From NCBI GenBank assembly GCA_947501805.1, contig CANMXJ010000003.1, forward strand, positions 248,001-312,000: a stretch of 64,000 bases of DNA, in the 5' to 3' direction. Below the pieces are notes generated by a model. The model was not told where the DNA came from. It made no database searches and saw only the letters and a program-made list of their open reading frames with translations. This stretch comes from an uncultured Sulfitobacter sp. (GTDB lineage: Bacteria; Pseudomonadota; Alphaproteobacteria; Rhodobacterales; Rhodobacteraceae). Shown piece after piece: positions 51,811 through 61,400 of the stretch. Made by a program: the position numbers and the translations under genes. Numbering within the stretch: position 1 is the first letter of the stretch; each line of letters begins with the position of its first letter.

Positions 51811-52137
51811 ATGATCAGATTACTGTACTCCAGCACCGCGCGTGCCAACCTGGGTAAACCGGAGGTGGCTGAAATCGTAGCGCATGCATCTGAAAAGAAT
51901 GAGCAAAAGGGCATAACCGGTGCTTTGGCTTATAGCGGACGCAATTTCTGCCAGTTGCTTGAAGGGGACGAGGGAGATGTGACAGAGCTGGTAGAGGCTA
52001 TCCGCAACGACACCCGCCATGCCGGTTTCAAAATCCTTGACCAGAAAAAAATCACCAACCGCAAGTTCCCAAACTGGTCGATGGAGCAGGTTCGTGATCT
52101 TGATTTCTCGGTCGTTATAAATGCGATGAACGACTAG
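51811..52137 (+). CDS. Stand-alone BLUF blue-light sensor
   Basis: The 108-residue protein is one BLUF domain: IRLLYSSTARANLGKPE, KNEQKGITGALAYSGRNFCQ, LLEGDEGDV and RKFPNWSM. Key flavin-site residues are Tyr6, Asn30, Gln48, Trp89 and Met91, with exactly the spacing of AppA (Tyr21, Asn45, Gln63, Trp104, Met106). It should bind FAD and respond to blue light through a protein partner, as there is no output domain. The ATG at 51811 is preferred; 51790 and 51796 are possible. It overlaps a convergent thioesterase gene by four bases. Confidence 0.88.
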   Translation: MIRLLYSSTARANLGKPEVAEIVAHASEKNEQKGITGALAYSGRNFCQLLEGDEGDVTELVEAIRNDTRHAGFKILDQKKITNRKFPNWSMEQVRDLDFSVVINAMND

Positions 52138-52673
52138 TCCTGCATGGGTGGCCACGGACGTTTGGTTTCTGCGGCACACCAGGCCTTGATCCAATCGGGC
52201 ATCTCGGGCGAGGGATCGCTGCGCCCCAGCGCGGCGAGTGCACGGGCGGGTGCCACAATGCCGTTCTTGTCGGTTATGGCAGCCCGAAACATCACATGGC
52301 TGGCGCAGGTGCCGTTGGTTTTCCACATGCTCTGCTCAAGATAGATGAACTTGTCATCCCAACAATTTGCGCGGCTGTGCATCTCGAATTTCTCGAAACA
52401 AAAGATACGTTGGCGAAATCGCACCGAAGATCCGGCCATGGTCATGCCCCAGCGTTCACGCTTGAGAGCCGCGATCAGGCCAGCTCGCTGTGCCATAGCA
52501 GTACGGCCAATGTCATACAGTGACATCGCACGGCCGTTGTTCAACTCAAGCCAGAAATCCAGATCCTGCGGCCAGCACATGTGTTTGCTGACGTGGGTGT
52601 CAGTCAGGTTTTCAAACTTGGGTTGACGGCTGGCCAGAACGACCTCTTTGATAACGCGCACAAACGGAAACAT
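52134..52673 (-). CDS. Thioesterase-like hotdog-fold protein
   Basis: The 179-residue product resembles the 4HBT-type acyl-CoA thioesterase group: DLDFWLELNNGRAMSLYDIG, SVRFRQRIFCFEKFEMHSRA and DDKFIYLEQSMWKTNGTCAS. Asn/Asp-rich segment DFWLELNNGR is where the catalytic residue of this family lies. The substrate is unknown. It is convergent with the BLUF gene and divergent from yggT. Confidence 0.72.
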   Translation of the reverse strand: MFPFVRVIKEVVLASRQPKFENLTDTHVSKHMCWPQDLDFWLELNNGRAMSLYDIGRTAMAQRAGLIAALKRERWGMTMAGSSVRFRQRIFCFEKFEMHSRANCWDDKFIYLEQSMWKTNGTCASHVMFRAAITDKNGIVAPARALAALGRSDPSPEMPDWIKAWCAAETKRPWPPMQD

Positions 52674-52800
52674 GGGCGATACTCCTTTGCACGCTTACTT
52701 GACCTTATCTGTGCATACGTCAATCATCGACCTCGCGGCACCTTGCGCAATTTATATTGCGCGCTTAACTGCATGTCACAGGTTGTGAAAAGGGCCAGAC

Positions 52801-53088
52801 ATGACATCCATCTTTCAAATTTTGATGCTGCTGCTGAACATCGTCTATTTCATCGTGATCGCGCATGTTATCATGTCTTGGCTGATCAATTTTCAGGTGT
52901 TGAACCTGCGCCAGCCTTTGGTCGCGCAAATCTGGGATGGTTTAAACCGTCTGCTGGACCCTATCTATAGCCGCGTGCGCCGTTTTGTGCCGAACATGGG
53001 TGGTCTCGATCTTGCTCCGCTGGTTGTCTTGATTGCTGTTGCTATGGCGCGGATCGTTTTGATGAACAACGCGGCGGCGTTTTACTAA
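52801..53088 (+). CDS. YggT family membrane protein
   Basis: The 95-residue protein has two hydrophobic regions separated by the YggT motif: IVYFIVIAHVIMSWLINFQV and LDPIYSRVRRFVPNMGGLDL with APLVVLIAV. The family is linked to cell envelope, division or osmotic tolerance, but the function is not settled. It is a single gene with about 128 bases to the divergent thioesterase gene and 185 bases to recQ. Confidence 0.88.
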   Translation: MTSIFQILMLLLNIVYFIVIAHVIMSWLINFQVLNLRQPLVAQIWDGLNRLLDPIYSRVRRFVPNMGGLDLAPLVVLIAVAMARIVLMNNAAAFY

Positions 53089-53133
53089 AAGTACTTCTTG
53101 AAACACCTGCGTCTCTGCCTATTCGTTCCCGCG

Positions 53134-53152
53134 TTGAAATCCGTGATTTCAA
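53134..53152. repeat. Inverted repeat between yggT and recQ
   Basis: TTGAAATC-CGT-GATTTCAA is a perfect eight-base-pair inverted repeat 46 bases after the yggT stop and about 120 bases before recQ. No T-run follows. It may be a weak terminator or an operator for recQ. Confidence 0.35.
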
Positions 53153-53273
53153 TCAGCGATAAACAGTAGACAGTTTCGCAAGTGCTGTACCCAACGGCTA
53201 CTTGGGCCTTGTTCATGGTTTGTTAGTGTGGGAATCTGCATAAAAAGAGCAGATAAATTTACACAGGGTTCCC

Positions 53274-55319
53274 ATGACAGGCGCTGCCACGCTTCTTCGT
53301 GATGTTTTCGGTTTTGATGCCTTCCGACCCGGTCAGCAAGCAATTGTTGAGGCGGTGACGGAGGGCCAAAACGTGTTGGCCATCATGCCGACGGGTGGTG
53401 GTAAATCCTTGTGTTTTCAGTTGCCTGCTTTGATGCGCGAGGGCGTTACAGTGGTAATCTCTCCGCTGATCGCCTTGATGCGCGATCAGGTGCGCTCCTT
53501 ACAGGAGGCGGGTGTCGGTGCGGGGGCGCTGACCTCTGGCAATACACCGGAAGAAACCGATGCAGTCTGGGAAGGGCTTGAGGCTGGCACGCTGCGTCTT
53601 TTGTATATGGCACCCGAACGCCTTGCTGCGGGGTCCGCCATCGGGATGTTGAAACGCGTTGGCGTCAACATGATTGCGGTGGATGAGGCACATTGTGTCA
53701 GCCAGTGGGGCCACGATTTCCGGCCTGACTATCTACGTATCGGAGAGTTGCGGCGCACGTTGAATGTTCCATTGGCCGCGTTCACGGCCACCGCGGACGC
53801 AGAGACCCAAGCCGAGATTATTCAAAAGTTGTTTGATGGCGAGGCACCGACCTCGTTTCTTGGAGGATTTGACCGCCCTAACATCCATCTGGCCTTTGCC
53901 GCCAAGAACAAACCGCGTGACCAGATCCTGAGCTTTGCCGCAGCACGCAAGGGGCAATCCGGCATTGTCTATTGTGGCACACGTGCCAAAACCGAAGGCA
54001 TTGCGCGCGCGCTGCGCGAGGCGGGGCAAAAGGCGATCCACTATCATGGCGGTATGGAAGCCGAAGACCGTCGCATCGCAGAGCGACAGTTCCAACAAGA
54101 GGACGGGTTGATCGTCTGTGCGACCGTTGCATTTGGTATGGGCGTCGATAAACCGGACATCCGCTGGGTTGCGCATGCAGATCTGCCGAAGTCGATCGAG
54201 GCGTATTATCAGGAAATTGGCCGCGCGGGCCGGGATGGTGCGCCTGCCGAGACGCTGACGCTTTTTGGTCCGGATGACATTCGCCTGCGCCGCTCCCAGA
54301 TCGACGAAGGGCTGGCCCCGCCGGAACGCCGTGCCGCAGATCATGCACGTTTGAATGCACTGTTGGGCTTGGCTGAAGCGCTGGAATGTCGGCGCAAGAC
54401 GCTTTTGCGCTATTTTGACGAAACCGAAGTCACCTGCGGCCGCTGCGATTTATGTGACACGCCTGCAGATGTGTTTGATGGCACAACGGCGGTGCGCAAG
54501 GCGTTATCGGCAATCCTGCGCACCGAGGAATGGTTTGGCGCGGGCCATTTGATAGATATTTTGCTGGGGGTTGAGACGGACAAGGTAAAGGCGCGAGGGC
54601 ACGCCAGCCTGCCGACATTCGGTGTCGGCGGCGAATATGACCGCCGCCAATGGCAAGCGGTGTTCCGTCAGATGATGGGGCATGACCTGATACGCCCCGA
54701 TCCCGAACGCCACGGCGCGCTGCGCATGACGGATGCGGCGCTCCCGATCTTGCGGGACAAGGCCAAAATCAGCTTGCGGCGTGATACGATCAAAGCGGCA
54801 GGCGGCAGTCGACGCCCGGCGGTCAAGGCGATGGTGAACGAAGAAGACGCACCACTGCTGTCCGCGCTCAAGGCGAAACGACGTGGCTTGGCTGAGGCGG
54901 CAAAGGTGCCTGCCTATATCATTTTCACGGACCGCACATTGATCGAAATGGCGGAAACGCGGCCACGTGATCTGGACGCAATGGCGGGTGTCAGCGGTGT
55001 AGGTGCCAAAAAGCTGGAGACCTATGGCCGAGCGTTTCTTGAAGTTATTAATGGTGAAGCCGCCGCGATGCATCCGACCCGCCGCAAGCTGGCAGGGCGC
55101 GAGGCGGGCAATGTCTATGACCAGTTGTTGCAAGTACAGGCGGACCTAACGCGCGGCGAGGCCGGGATCGACAAACGGTTGAGTTGTTCGGCGTCATTGT
55201 TGGCCAAAGTTGCGCAACTGCGCAACCCTGACGAGTCTGCGATGGAGCGGCTTTTGGGCCAACGACGCGCCACCCGTTTCGGCCCCGCATTTCTGGATGT
55301 GCTGCGCGAGGCGGGATGA
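53274..55319 (+). CDS. recQ: ATP-dependent DNA helicase RecQ
   Basis: The 681-residue protein has Walker A MPTGGGKSLCFQLPA (Gly-rich loop 41-45), the DEAH box in IAVDEAHCVSQWGHDFRPDY, helicase motif VATVAFGMGVDKPDIRWVAH-like segment (ATVAFGMGVDKPDIRWVAHA), a zinc site CGRCDLC in the RQC region and an HRDC domain (AAKVPAYIIFTDRTLIEMAE). About 80 further residues resemble a second HRDC-like helical unit. RecQ unwinds recombination intermediates with 3'-5' polarity. It precedes yaaA by 66 bases. Confidence 0.96.
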   Translation: MTGAATLLRDVFGFDAFRPGQQAIVEAVTEGQNVLAIMPTGGGKSLCFQLPALMREGVTVVISPLIALMRDQVRSLQEAGVGAGALTSGNTPEETDAVWEGLEAGTLRLLYMAPERLAAGSAIGMLKRVGVNMIAVDEAHCVSQWGHDFRPDYLRIGELRRTLNVPLAAFTATADAETQAEIIQKLFDGEAPTSFLGGFDRPNIHLAFAAKNKPRDQILSFAAARKGQSGIVYCGTRAKTEGIARALREAGQKAIHYHGGMEAEDRRIAERQFQQEDGLIVCATVAFGMGVDKPDIRWVAHADLPKSIEAYYQEIGRAGRDGAPAETLTLFGPDDIRLRRSQIDEGLAPPERRAADHARLNALLGLAEALECRRKTLLRYFDETEVTCGRCDLCDTPADVFDGTTAVRKALSAILRTEEWFGAGHLIDILLGVETDKVKARGHASLPTFGVGGEYDRRQWQAVFRQMMGHDLIRPDPERHGALRMTDAALPILRDKAKISLRRDTIKAAGGSRRPAVKAMVNEEDAPLLSALKAKRRGLAEAAKVPAYIIFTDRTLIEMAETRPRDLDAMAGVSGVGAKKLETYGRAFLEVINGEAAAMHPTRRKLAGREAGNVYDQLLQVQADLTRGEAGIDKRLSCSASLLAKVAQLRNPDESAMERLLGQRRATRFGPAFLDVLREAG

Positions 55320-55385
55320 CCCTGCCGCCCTTGTGATCAGGGGGCGAAAGGCTATGTGTGATCCAGAACAAGATGGGGGACCAAG

Positions 55386-56165
55386 ATGCTGGTTGTGATT
55401 TCACCTGCCAAGAAACTGGATTGGGATGAACGTGATGTGAACGTAACGTATCCCGATTTCCAGAAAGATGCGATGAGCCTTGCCAAGACAGCGCGCAATT
55501 TGACGTTGGGTGATCTGAAGGGGCTCATGCATCTGTCCGATGATCTGGCAAAACTGAATCGCGACAGGTTTCAGGCGTTTGAGGCGGAACCGGCATCCGA
55601 CGCCACGCGCCCGGCAGCAATGGCGTTTGCGGGTGATACCTATCAGGGGCTGGAAGCGGGCAGTCTGGACGACGATGAATTGGCCTATGCGCAGGATCAT
55701 TTGCGCATCCTGTCAGGCCTCTATGGGGTGCTGCGCCCATTGGACGCGATCCAGCCGTATCGACTGGAAATGGGCAGCAAACTCAAGACGCGCCGTGGCA
55801 AGAATCTCTACGATTATTGGGGTAATGATTTGTCCAAGGCATTGAATGCACAGGCGGAAAAGACCGGAAGTAAGGTGCTGATCAACTGCGCGAGCCAGGA
55901 ATATTTTGGCGCGGTGGCGCTTAAGGCGTTAAAACTCGATGTAATCACACCGCAGTTCATGGAAGACAAACGGGATGGTAAAGGCCCCAAAATTGTGAGC
56001 TTTTTTGCCAAGAAGGCACGCGGAGCAATGGCGCGGTTCATCGTGCAAAACAGGCTGAAGGAAGCGGATAGCATCCGTGATTTCGATATCGGTGGATATG
56101 CGTGGAGTGAAGATCTTTCGACGCCACAAAAGCCGGTCTTCCTGCGCGATTACCCAGCATCCTGA
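55386..56165 (+). CDS. yaaA: Peroxide stress protein YaaA
   Basis: The 259-residue product begins MLVVISPAKKLDWDE and has YaaA (DUF328) motifs: FAGDTYQGLEAGSL, HLRILSGLYGVLRPLDAIQP with YRLEMGSKL, LINCASQEYFGAVA and KIVSFFAKKARGAMARFIVQ. YaaA limits intracellular iron and protects DNA during peroxide stress in Escherichia coli. It overlaps the convergent kinase gene by 16 bases. Confidence 0.94.
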   Translation: MLVVISPAKKLDWDERDVNVTYPDFQKDAMSLAKTARNLTLGDLKGLMHLSDDLAKLNRDRFQAFEAEPASDATRPAAMAFAGDTYQGLEAGSLDDDELAYAQDHLRILSGLYGVLRPLDAIQPYRLEMGSKLKTRRGKNLYDYWGNDLSKALNAQAEKTGSKVLINCASQEYFGAVALKALKLDVITPQFMEDKRDGKGPKIVSFFAKKARGAMARFIVQNRLKEADSIRDFDIGGYAWSEDLSTPQKPVFLRDYPAS

Positions 56166-58324
56166 GATGGTTCAAGCGGCAGCATTTCCTCAGTATGTGC
56201 CGCTTCTATCTCATCGACGATCAACGGTTTGCGCAGGGGCTTTGTGAGATAACGATCAAGTCCGGCAGCCAGAATATCGGCGTCGTCCCCATCCATGGCA
56301 TGTGCGGTCAGCGCAACAATAGGAGTGTGGTTTTCTGTCTCCATTGCACGGATTGCAGCAGTGGCTTCTTTGCCATCCATTTTGGGCATCGAAATGTCCA
56401 TGAATATCAAGTCCGGCGCAAATGTCTGAAACAGCGTTACTGCTTCTTCACCGTTGTTGGCAAATTCGAGATCGACGTTCAGCTTGCTGATCATCTTGCG
56501 GAACACCAACTGATTTGTCTTGTTGTCCTCAGCTGCAAGGATGCGCATTCGACGCAGGTCGTCCGCGACTTCTGGGCGCGTAGGCTTGCTGACTTCCGGC
56601 GCAATAGCCATGCTTTTGAAGGGAATTTTACCCAGTAATTCGAACAAATCCTGTCGTGACGGAGGGCTCTGCAGCATACCTTGTATGTTCTTGGTTTCGA
56701 CGGGTGCTGGTGCTGTTGAGGACGATGTCAGCAGAACAATTGGTACGGACGTTGTAGCGTTTTCCAGATAGGTAACCATTTCCGGCGCGTCTTTTTCACT
56801 GACAATCAGCAAATCAACAGAAGCGTTGATTGCTATCTGGGCATCGGTCACCGTTTCGCATTCAGTGACTTCGATACTTAGTTGTGCCAGTTGTCGGCGC
56901 AGGATACTCCGGTTCACGGTAATGTCATCCAGGATCAGGACATGGCGCAAGCCAGCGGGTGCCCGCCAGGCTTCCCAATCCGGCATATCCGTCAAACTCA
57001 TGTTCATGCGGAAGCCAAAGCAAGACCCTGCGCCTTCTTCCGATGTCACCCAGATTTCCCCGTCCATCATTTCGATGAGACGTTGACTGATCGCGAGGCC
57101 AAGCCCGGTGCCGTCGAACTGCCGATTGCGTTCATTTTCGACCTGATTGAATTCACCAAAGATGTGATCGACCATGTCAGCGGGAATGCCGATGCCGGTG
57201 TCTTCGATGTTGACGTGCAGGGACAAGGTCTTGGAAGCCATATCCGGAACACCTGTAACACGGACCAGAACATGTCCTTCAGTGGTAAATTTGACAGCAT
57301 TGCCAATCAGGTTGGTCAGGACCTGCCGCATCCGCCCCGGATCACCCACCAGATGACTGGGCAGGAACAAATCGTAGTCCAGCAACAGCGACAGCCCCTT
57401 GGCGCTTGCAGAAGGTTGCAGCAACATCAACACTTCCAGAATGGCCCGTTCCAGATCAAAGGGTTCCGGATGTAACTCGAGCTTTTTCGCTTCGATCTTG
57501 GAGTAATCGAGCACATCGTTGATGATAACCAGGAGTGCTTCGCCAGAGTTCTTGATTGTCTCGACGTAAAGGCGTTGTTCCTCGTCAAGTTCGCTGTCCT
57601 TGAGCAGGTCAGCCATGCCGATCACGCCGTTCATGGGCGTCCTGATCTCATGACTCATGTTCGCAAGAAATGCGGATTTCGCCCTATTGGCGGTTTCCGC
57701 CACTGCGCGTGATTCCTTGAGTTGCTCCTCATAAGCAACGGTGGCGGTGATATCGAGGCCGAGCGAAACCACATCGCCCTCGGGTCCTCGTTGGTCGATC
57801 AGTTTGATGTAGTTCCCGTTCCACAGCTGGATGACCATGGGTTCGGGCTTGCTGAGTTGGAACCGTTCGCCCATCATTTGCCGCCATTCAGGCCCGCTCA
57901 TATCGCCGGTGTTCACGATGCCTTCATCTGTCAGCATTTGCAGTATGGTGACGTAGTTCACGCCGGGGCAAATCATCTCCAGCCCATCAAAGATCGCAAG
58001 GTAGGCGCGATTCGCGATGATCATCTCGTTGTCGCCGTTGAAGAAGGCAAAGCCGTCGTTGATTGTCTCGATCGAGTGCCACAGTCGTCGTTCGGCAATA
58101 GCGATCTTTTGATTCGCGGCACTTAGGTCGGATTTCACACGCTGGTTTTCACCACGTATCGTGGCCACTTGGGCGCGCGTTTCGACAATCTCCTCGCTCA
58201 ACTCCATCGCGTGTTTGCCAAGTTTCCGGTTCGCGGCAAATAGTTCGGCCTGCTTGAGTTCAAGCATCCGTTCGGCGGCAAGCCTGCTGCGCCGTTCATC
58301 GGTGAGTTTGCTGGCTAGGCTCAT
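56150..58324 (-). CDS. Hybrid sensor histidine kinase with two receiver domains
   Basis: The 724-residue protein has an N-terminal coiled coil (ELKQAELFAANRKLGKHAME), a PAS-like domain (RRLWHSIETINDGFAFFNGD), a HisKA box (LANMSHEIRTPMNGVIGMAD), an ATPase domain (LTNLIGNAVKFT, DTGIGIP, GTGLGLAISQRL) and two receivers. The first receiver lacks the phospho-acceptor Asp (VDLLIVSEKDAP); the second has it (DLIFMDISMPKMDG). There is no membrane segment, so it should be cytoplasmic. ATG at 58324 was preferred over 58381 because the coiled-coil family start MSLASKLTDERRSRLAAER lies there. The signal is unknown. Confidence 0.88.
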   Translation of the reverse strand: MSLASKLTDERRSRLAAERMLELKQAELFAANRKLGKHAMELSEEIVETRAQVATIRGENQRVKSDLSAANQKIAIAERRLWHSIETINDGFAFFNGDNEMIIANRAYLAIFDGLEMICPGVNYVTILQMLTDEGIVNTGDMSGPEWRQMMGERFQLSKPEPMVIQLWNGNYIKLIDQRGPEGDVVSLGLDITATVAYEEQLKESRAVAETANRAKSAFLANMSHEIRTPMNGVIGMADLLKDSELDEEQRLYVETIKNSGEALLVIINDVLDYSKIEAKKLELHPEPFDLERAILEVLMLLQPSASAKGLSLLLDYDLFLPSHLVGDPGRMRQVLTNLIGNAVKFTTEGHVLVRVTGVPDMASKTLSLHVNIEDTGIGIPADMVDHIFGEFNQVENERNRQFDGTGLGLAISQRLIEMMDGEIWVTSEEGAGSCFGFRMNMSLTDMPDWEAWRAPAGLRHVLILDDITVNRSILRRQLAQLSIEVTECETVTDAQIAINASVDLLIVSEKDAPEMVTYLENATTSVPIVLLTSSSTAPAPVETKNIQGMLQSPPSRQDLFELLGKIPFKSMAIAPEVSKPTRPEVADDLRRMRILAAEDNKTNQLVFRKMISKLNVDLEFANNGEEAVTLFQTFAPDLIFMDISMPKMDGKEATAAIRAMETENHTPIVALTAHAMDGDDADILAAGLDRYLTKPLRKPLIVDEIEAAHTEEMLPLEPSQDAG

Positions 58325-58460
58325 AGTGCGGTTCCGCTGGAGTAATAAAGTGTGCGCACCCTGACGCATGGTGGTGAACATCTACTTAAACACCGTGGCA
58401 AGCCTTGCCCGACAGGGCGCGCGCATGTGAGACTGACGTCATTCCAAGAGGAGACTTCTG

Positions 58461-61400
58461 ATGCGCATGATTGCCGGCTTTCGATTGTCCTTTCTTTTTC
58501 TGGTTTTCTGGGCTGTTCAGGCCACGGCACAAAACGCGGTACCCGAGCATCGCTATGTGTATTCCCGCGACACCGACTTCTTCGGCGCTGATTTGACGCA
58601 GCTTTTTGATACGTCGGAAGTGGCATGCGCGCGGGCATGTTCCGCTCAAGAGGCCTGCGTGGCCTTCACGTTTAACCAGCGCAATAATGCATGTTTTCCC
58701 AAGTCGGCCATTTCGGACAGCGCACCATATGAAGGCGCAATTTCCGCACGCAAAATTGTGACAGCTATGGATGTCTTGGCAGCACAGACAGAGCGCCAAG
58801 CCGAACTTGATTTCCTCACTGATGGCGATTTTCAAGCCGCGCGTGAATTTGTTGCTACAAATTCCCGACGCTATTCGTTTGGCGCAGAAACGCTGGATGA
58901 ATTGATCACTGCGATGAACGCCGCAGAGCAATCGGGTGATCATCGGACTGCCTTGCGCTGGGCAGGCAAAGCTATGGCCTTGTCAGATCGGGGTGATTTA
59001 TGGACGACCTATGCCCGGCTGGCGTTGATCCCTGCCGAAAAAGGCGAAAGCGCAGAGCGCCGTAGGTATCGTCAGGAAGCAGTTCAGGCCGCGATAAACG
59101 CGTATCTTCACGCCTCGCAATCCGGTGTCCGCGTGGAAGCCTTGGCAGTGTTGGCCCGTACCTTGGAAGTGAACAATCGTGGCCGCGATATGATCCCTGC
59201 ACTGCGGTTGGCGCAAACCATCGTGCCACGCGATGATCTGAAATCCGCGCTTGAGGAAGCCATTGGCAAATACGGGTTCCGCATCACCGAACATCGTGTG
59301 GATAATGACGCAGCGGCCCCGCGCATATGTGCCGAGTTCTCGGAGAACCTTGTGCAGGCTGGTGTCGATTACGAACCGTTTGTTCGGGTCGAGGGCCGTG
59401 GATTGGTGGTGCAGACTGATGAACGCCAACTGTGCATTGACGGTGTACAACACGGTCAACGCTATGGTGTGACCCTTCGCGCGGGGCTGCCAGCGGCAAG
59501 TGGCGAAGTGCTGCAAAAGGACGTGACATTACAAATCTATGTCCGTGATCGCAGCCCGTCTTTGCGGTTTCCCGGCCGTGCCTATGTGCTGCCACGTAGC
59601 GCCGATGCGGCCTTGCCGATTGAGACGGTAAATGTCGACACCCTTGATCTGCGTTTGCGACGTGTCAGTGATCGCAATCTGGTGCGCGCAATCCGCGAGA
59701 GTTATTTTGGGAGGCCGCTGAGTGCGTATGAGGACGAACGTTTCGCCCGTGATCTGGCAGAGCAGGTCTGGACAGGTGAGGCAACGGTCCAGAATGAATT
59801 GAACATCGACATGACCACGCGTTTGCCAATGGGAGAGGCGCTGGCGGATCAAACACCTGGGATTTACGCGCTTAGTGCTGCGGTGCCGGGGCAGGATGTT
59901 TACGACACGCCCCCTGCGATGCAGTGGTTTGTGCTGTCCGATCTGGGCTTGTCCACGTGGAAAGGTGTCGACGGCATGCAGGTTGCTGTGCGCAGTCTGT
60001 CTGATGCATCGCCTCGTTCAGGCATCACGTTGAGCCTGATCAGTCGGGCAAATGCAGTACTGGGAACAGCTGTTACAGATGCAGACGGGTATGCGACCTT
60101 TTCTGCGGGCCTTACACGGGGCGCAGGTGCCGCTCGACCCGCACTGTTGATGGCAGAGCAGGGCAAACAGGACATTGCGTTTCTGCCGCTGGCCGATCCT
60201 GCGTTTGACCTTTCGGATCGCGGCGTTGAGGGGCACCCACCCGCCCCGCCGATTGACACGTTCCTAGGCACGGATCGTGGCGCATACCGCGTGGGTGAAA
60301 CGATATATGCCACCGCATTGACCCGCGACGGGCAGGCACGCGCCTTGGACGGCTTGCCCATCACTGCGATCCTGAAACGCCCGGACGGGGTGGAGTATTC
60401 CCGCCACCAAAGCGCGGATGCCAAAGCAGGTGGTCATGTTTTTGCGATGCCGCTCGGCGGTGAGGTTCCGCGCGGGGCGTGGCGTGTGGATATAATGTCC
60501 GATTTGGACGCACCCGCACTTGCGAGCCAAGTTGTTCTGGTTGAGGACTTTCTGCCAGAACGGATCGACTTTGACATGGTCCTGCCGGTTGCTCCCTTGC
60601 GTCTTGGACAGACACCACCGTTGGATGTTGATGTGCGCTATCTGTTCGGATCCCCTGGTGCTGGTTTGACGGTTGAGGGTGATGTACGCTTGCGCGCCAC
60701 CCGGCAGATCGAGGGTTGGCAGGGGTACAGTTTTGGCCGCCATGATATGCCGTTCCGAACCCTGAGCCGTGCGATTGCGGACGGGACAACCGATGCACAG
60801 GGTCGCGTTAGTCTGCCGCTCCAACTGCCACAATTGGACGAAGACCCAGGCCTGCCGCTTGAAGCCGAAGTGATACTGCGCGTTGCAGAAGGGTCCGGCC
60901 GCCCGGTCGAGCGTAGCATGACCAAGATCGTTACAAACGAGACTGCCATGATCGGGATCAAACCGTTGTTCGAGGATGTGCTACCCGAAGGGGCAGAAGC
61001 TGCGTTTGATCTGATCGCGGTGAATCCGTCAGGCGCAGCGGTGCCAATGCCGGTGCGCTGGACGGTTAACAGCATTGAAACCCGCTATCAGTGGTATCAG
61101 CTTTACGGCAATTGGGAATGGGAACCCGTCACCCGTCGTGTCCGTGTCGGCACAGGTGAAGTAATGCTAGGCAACGAACCACTCACCGTGAGCACACCAA
61201 CCAAATGGGGGGCCTACGAGATCGTGGTGGAACATCTGGGCACACCCTATGTCGCGTCTTCTGCTGAGTTTTCTTCGGGCTGGTTTGGCGGCGACGGGTC
61301 CACCGACACGCCGGACCGGTTGGTGTTGTCTCTCGATGCAGAAAGCTATCAGATCGGCGATGCCGCGACACTGCGGCTGAAAGCGGACGGTGCGGGAGTG

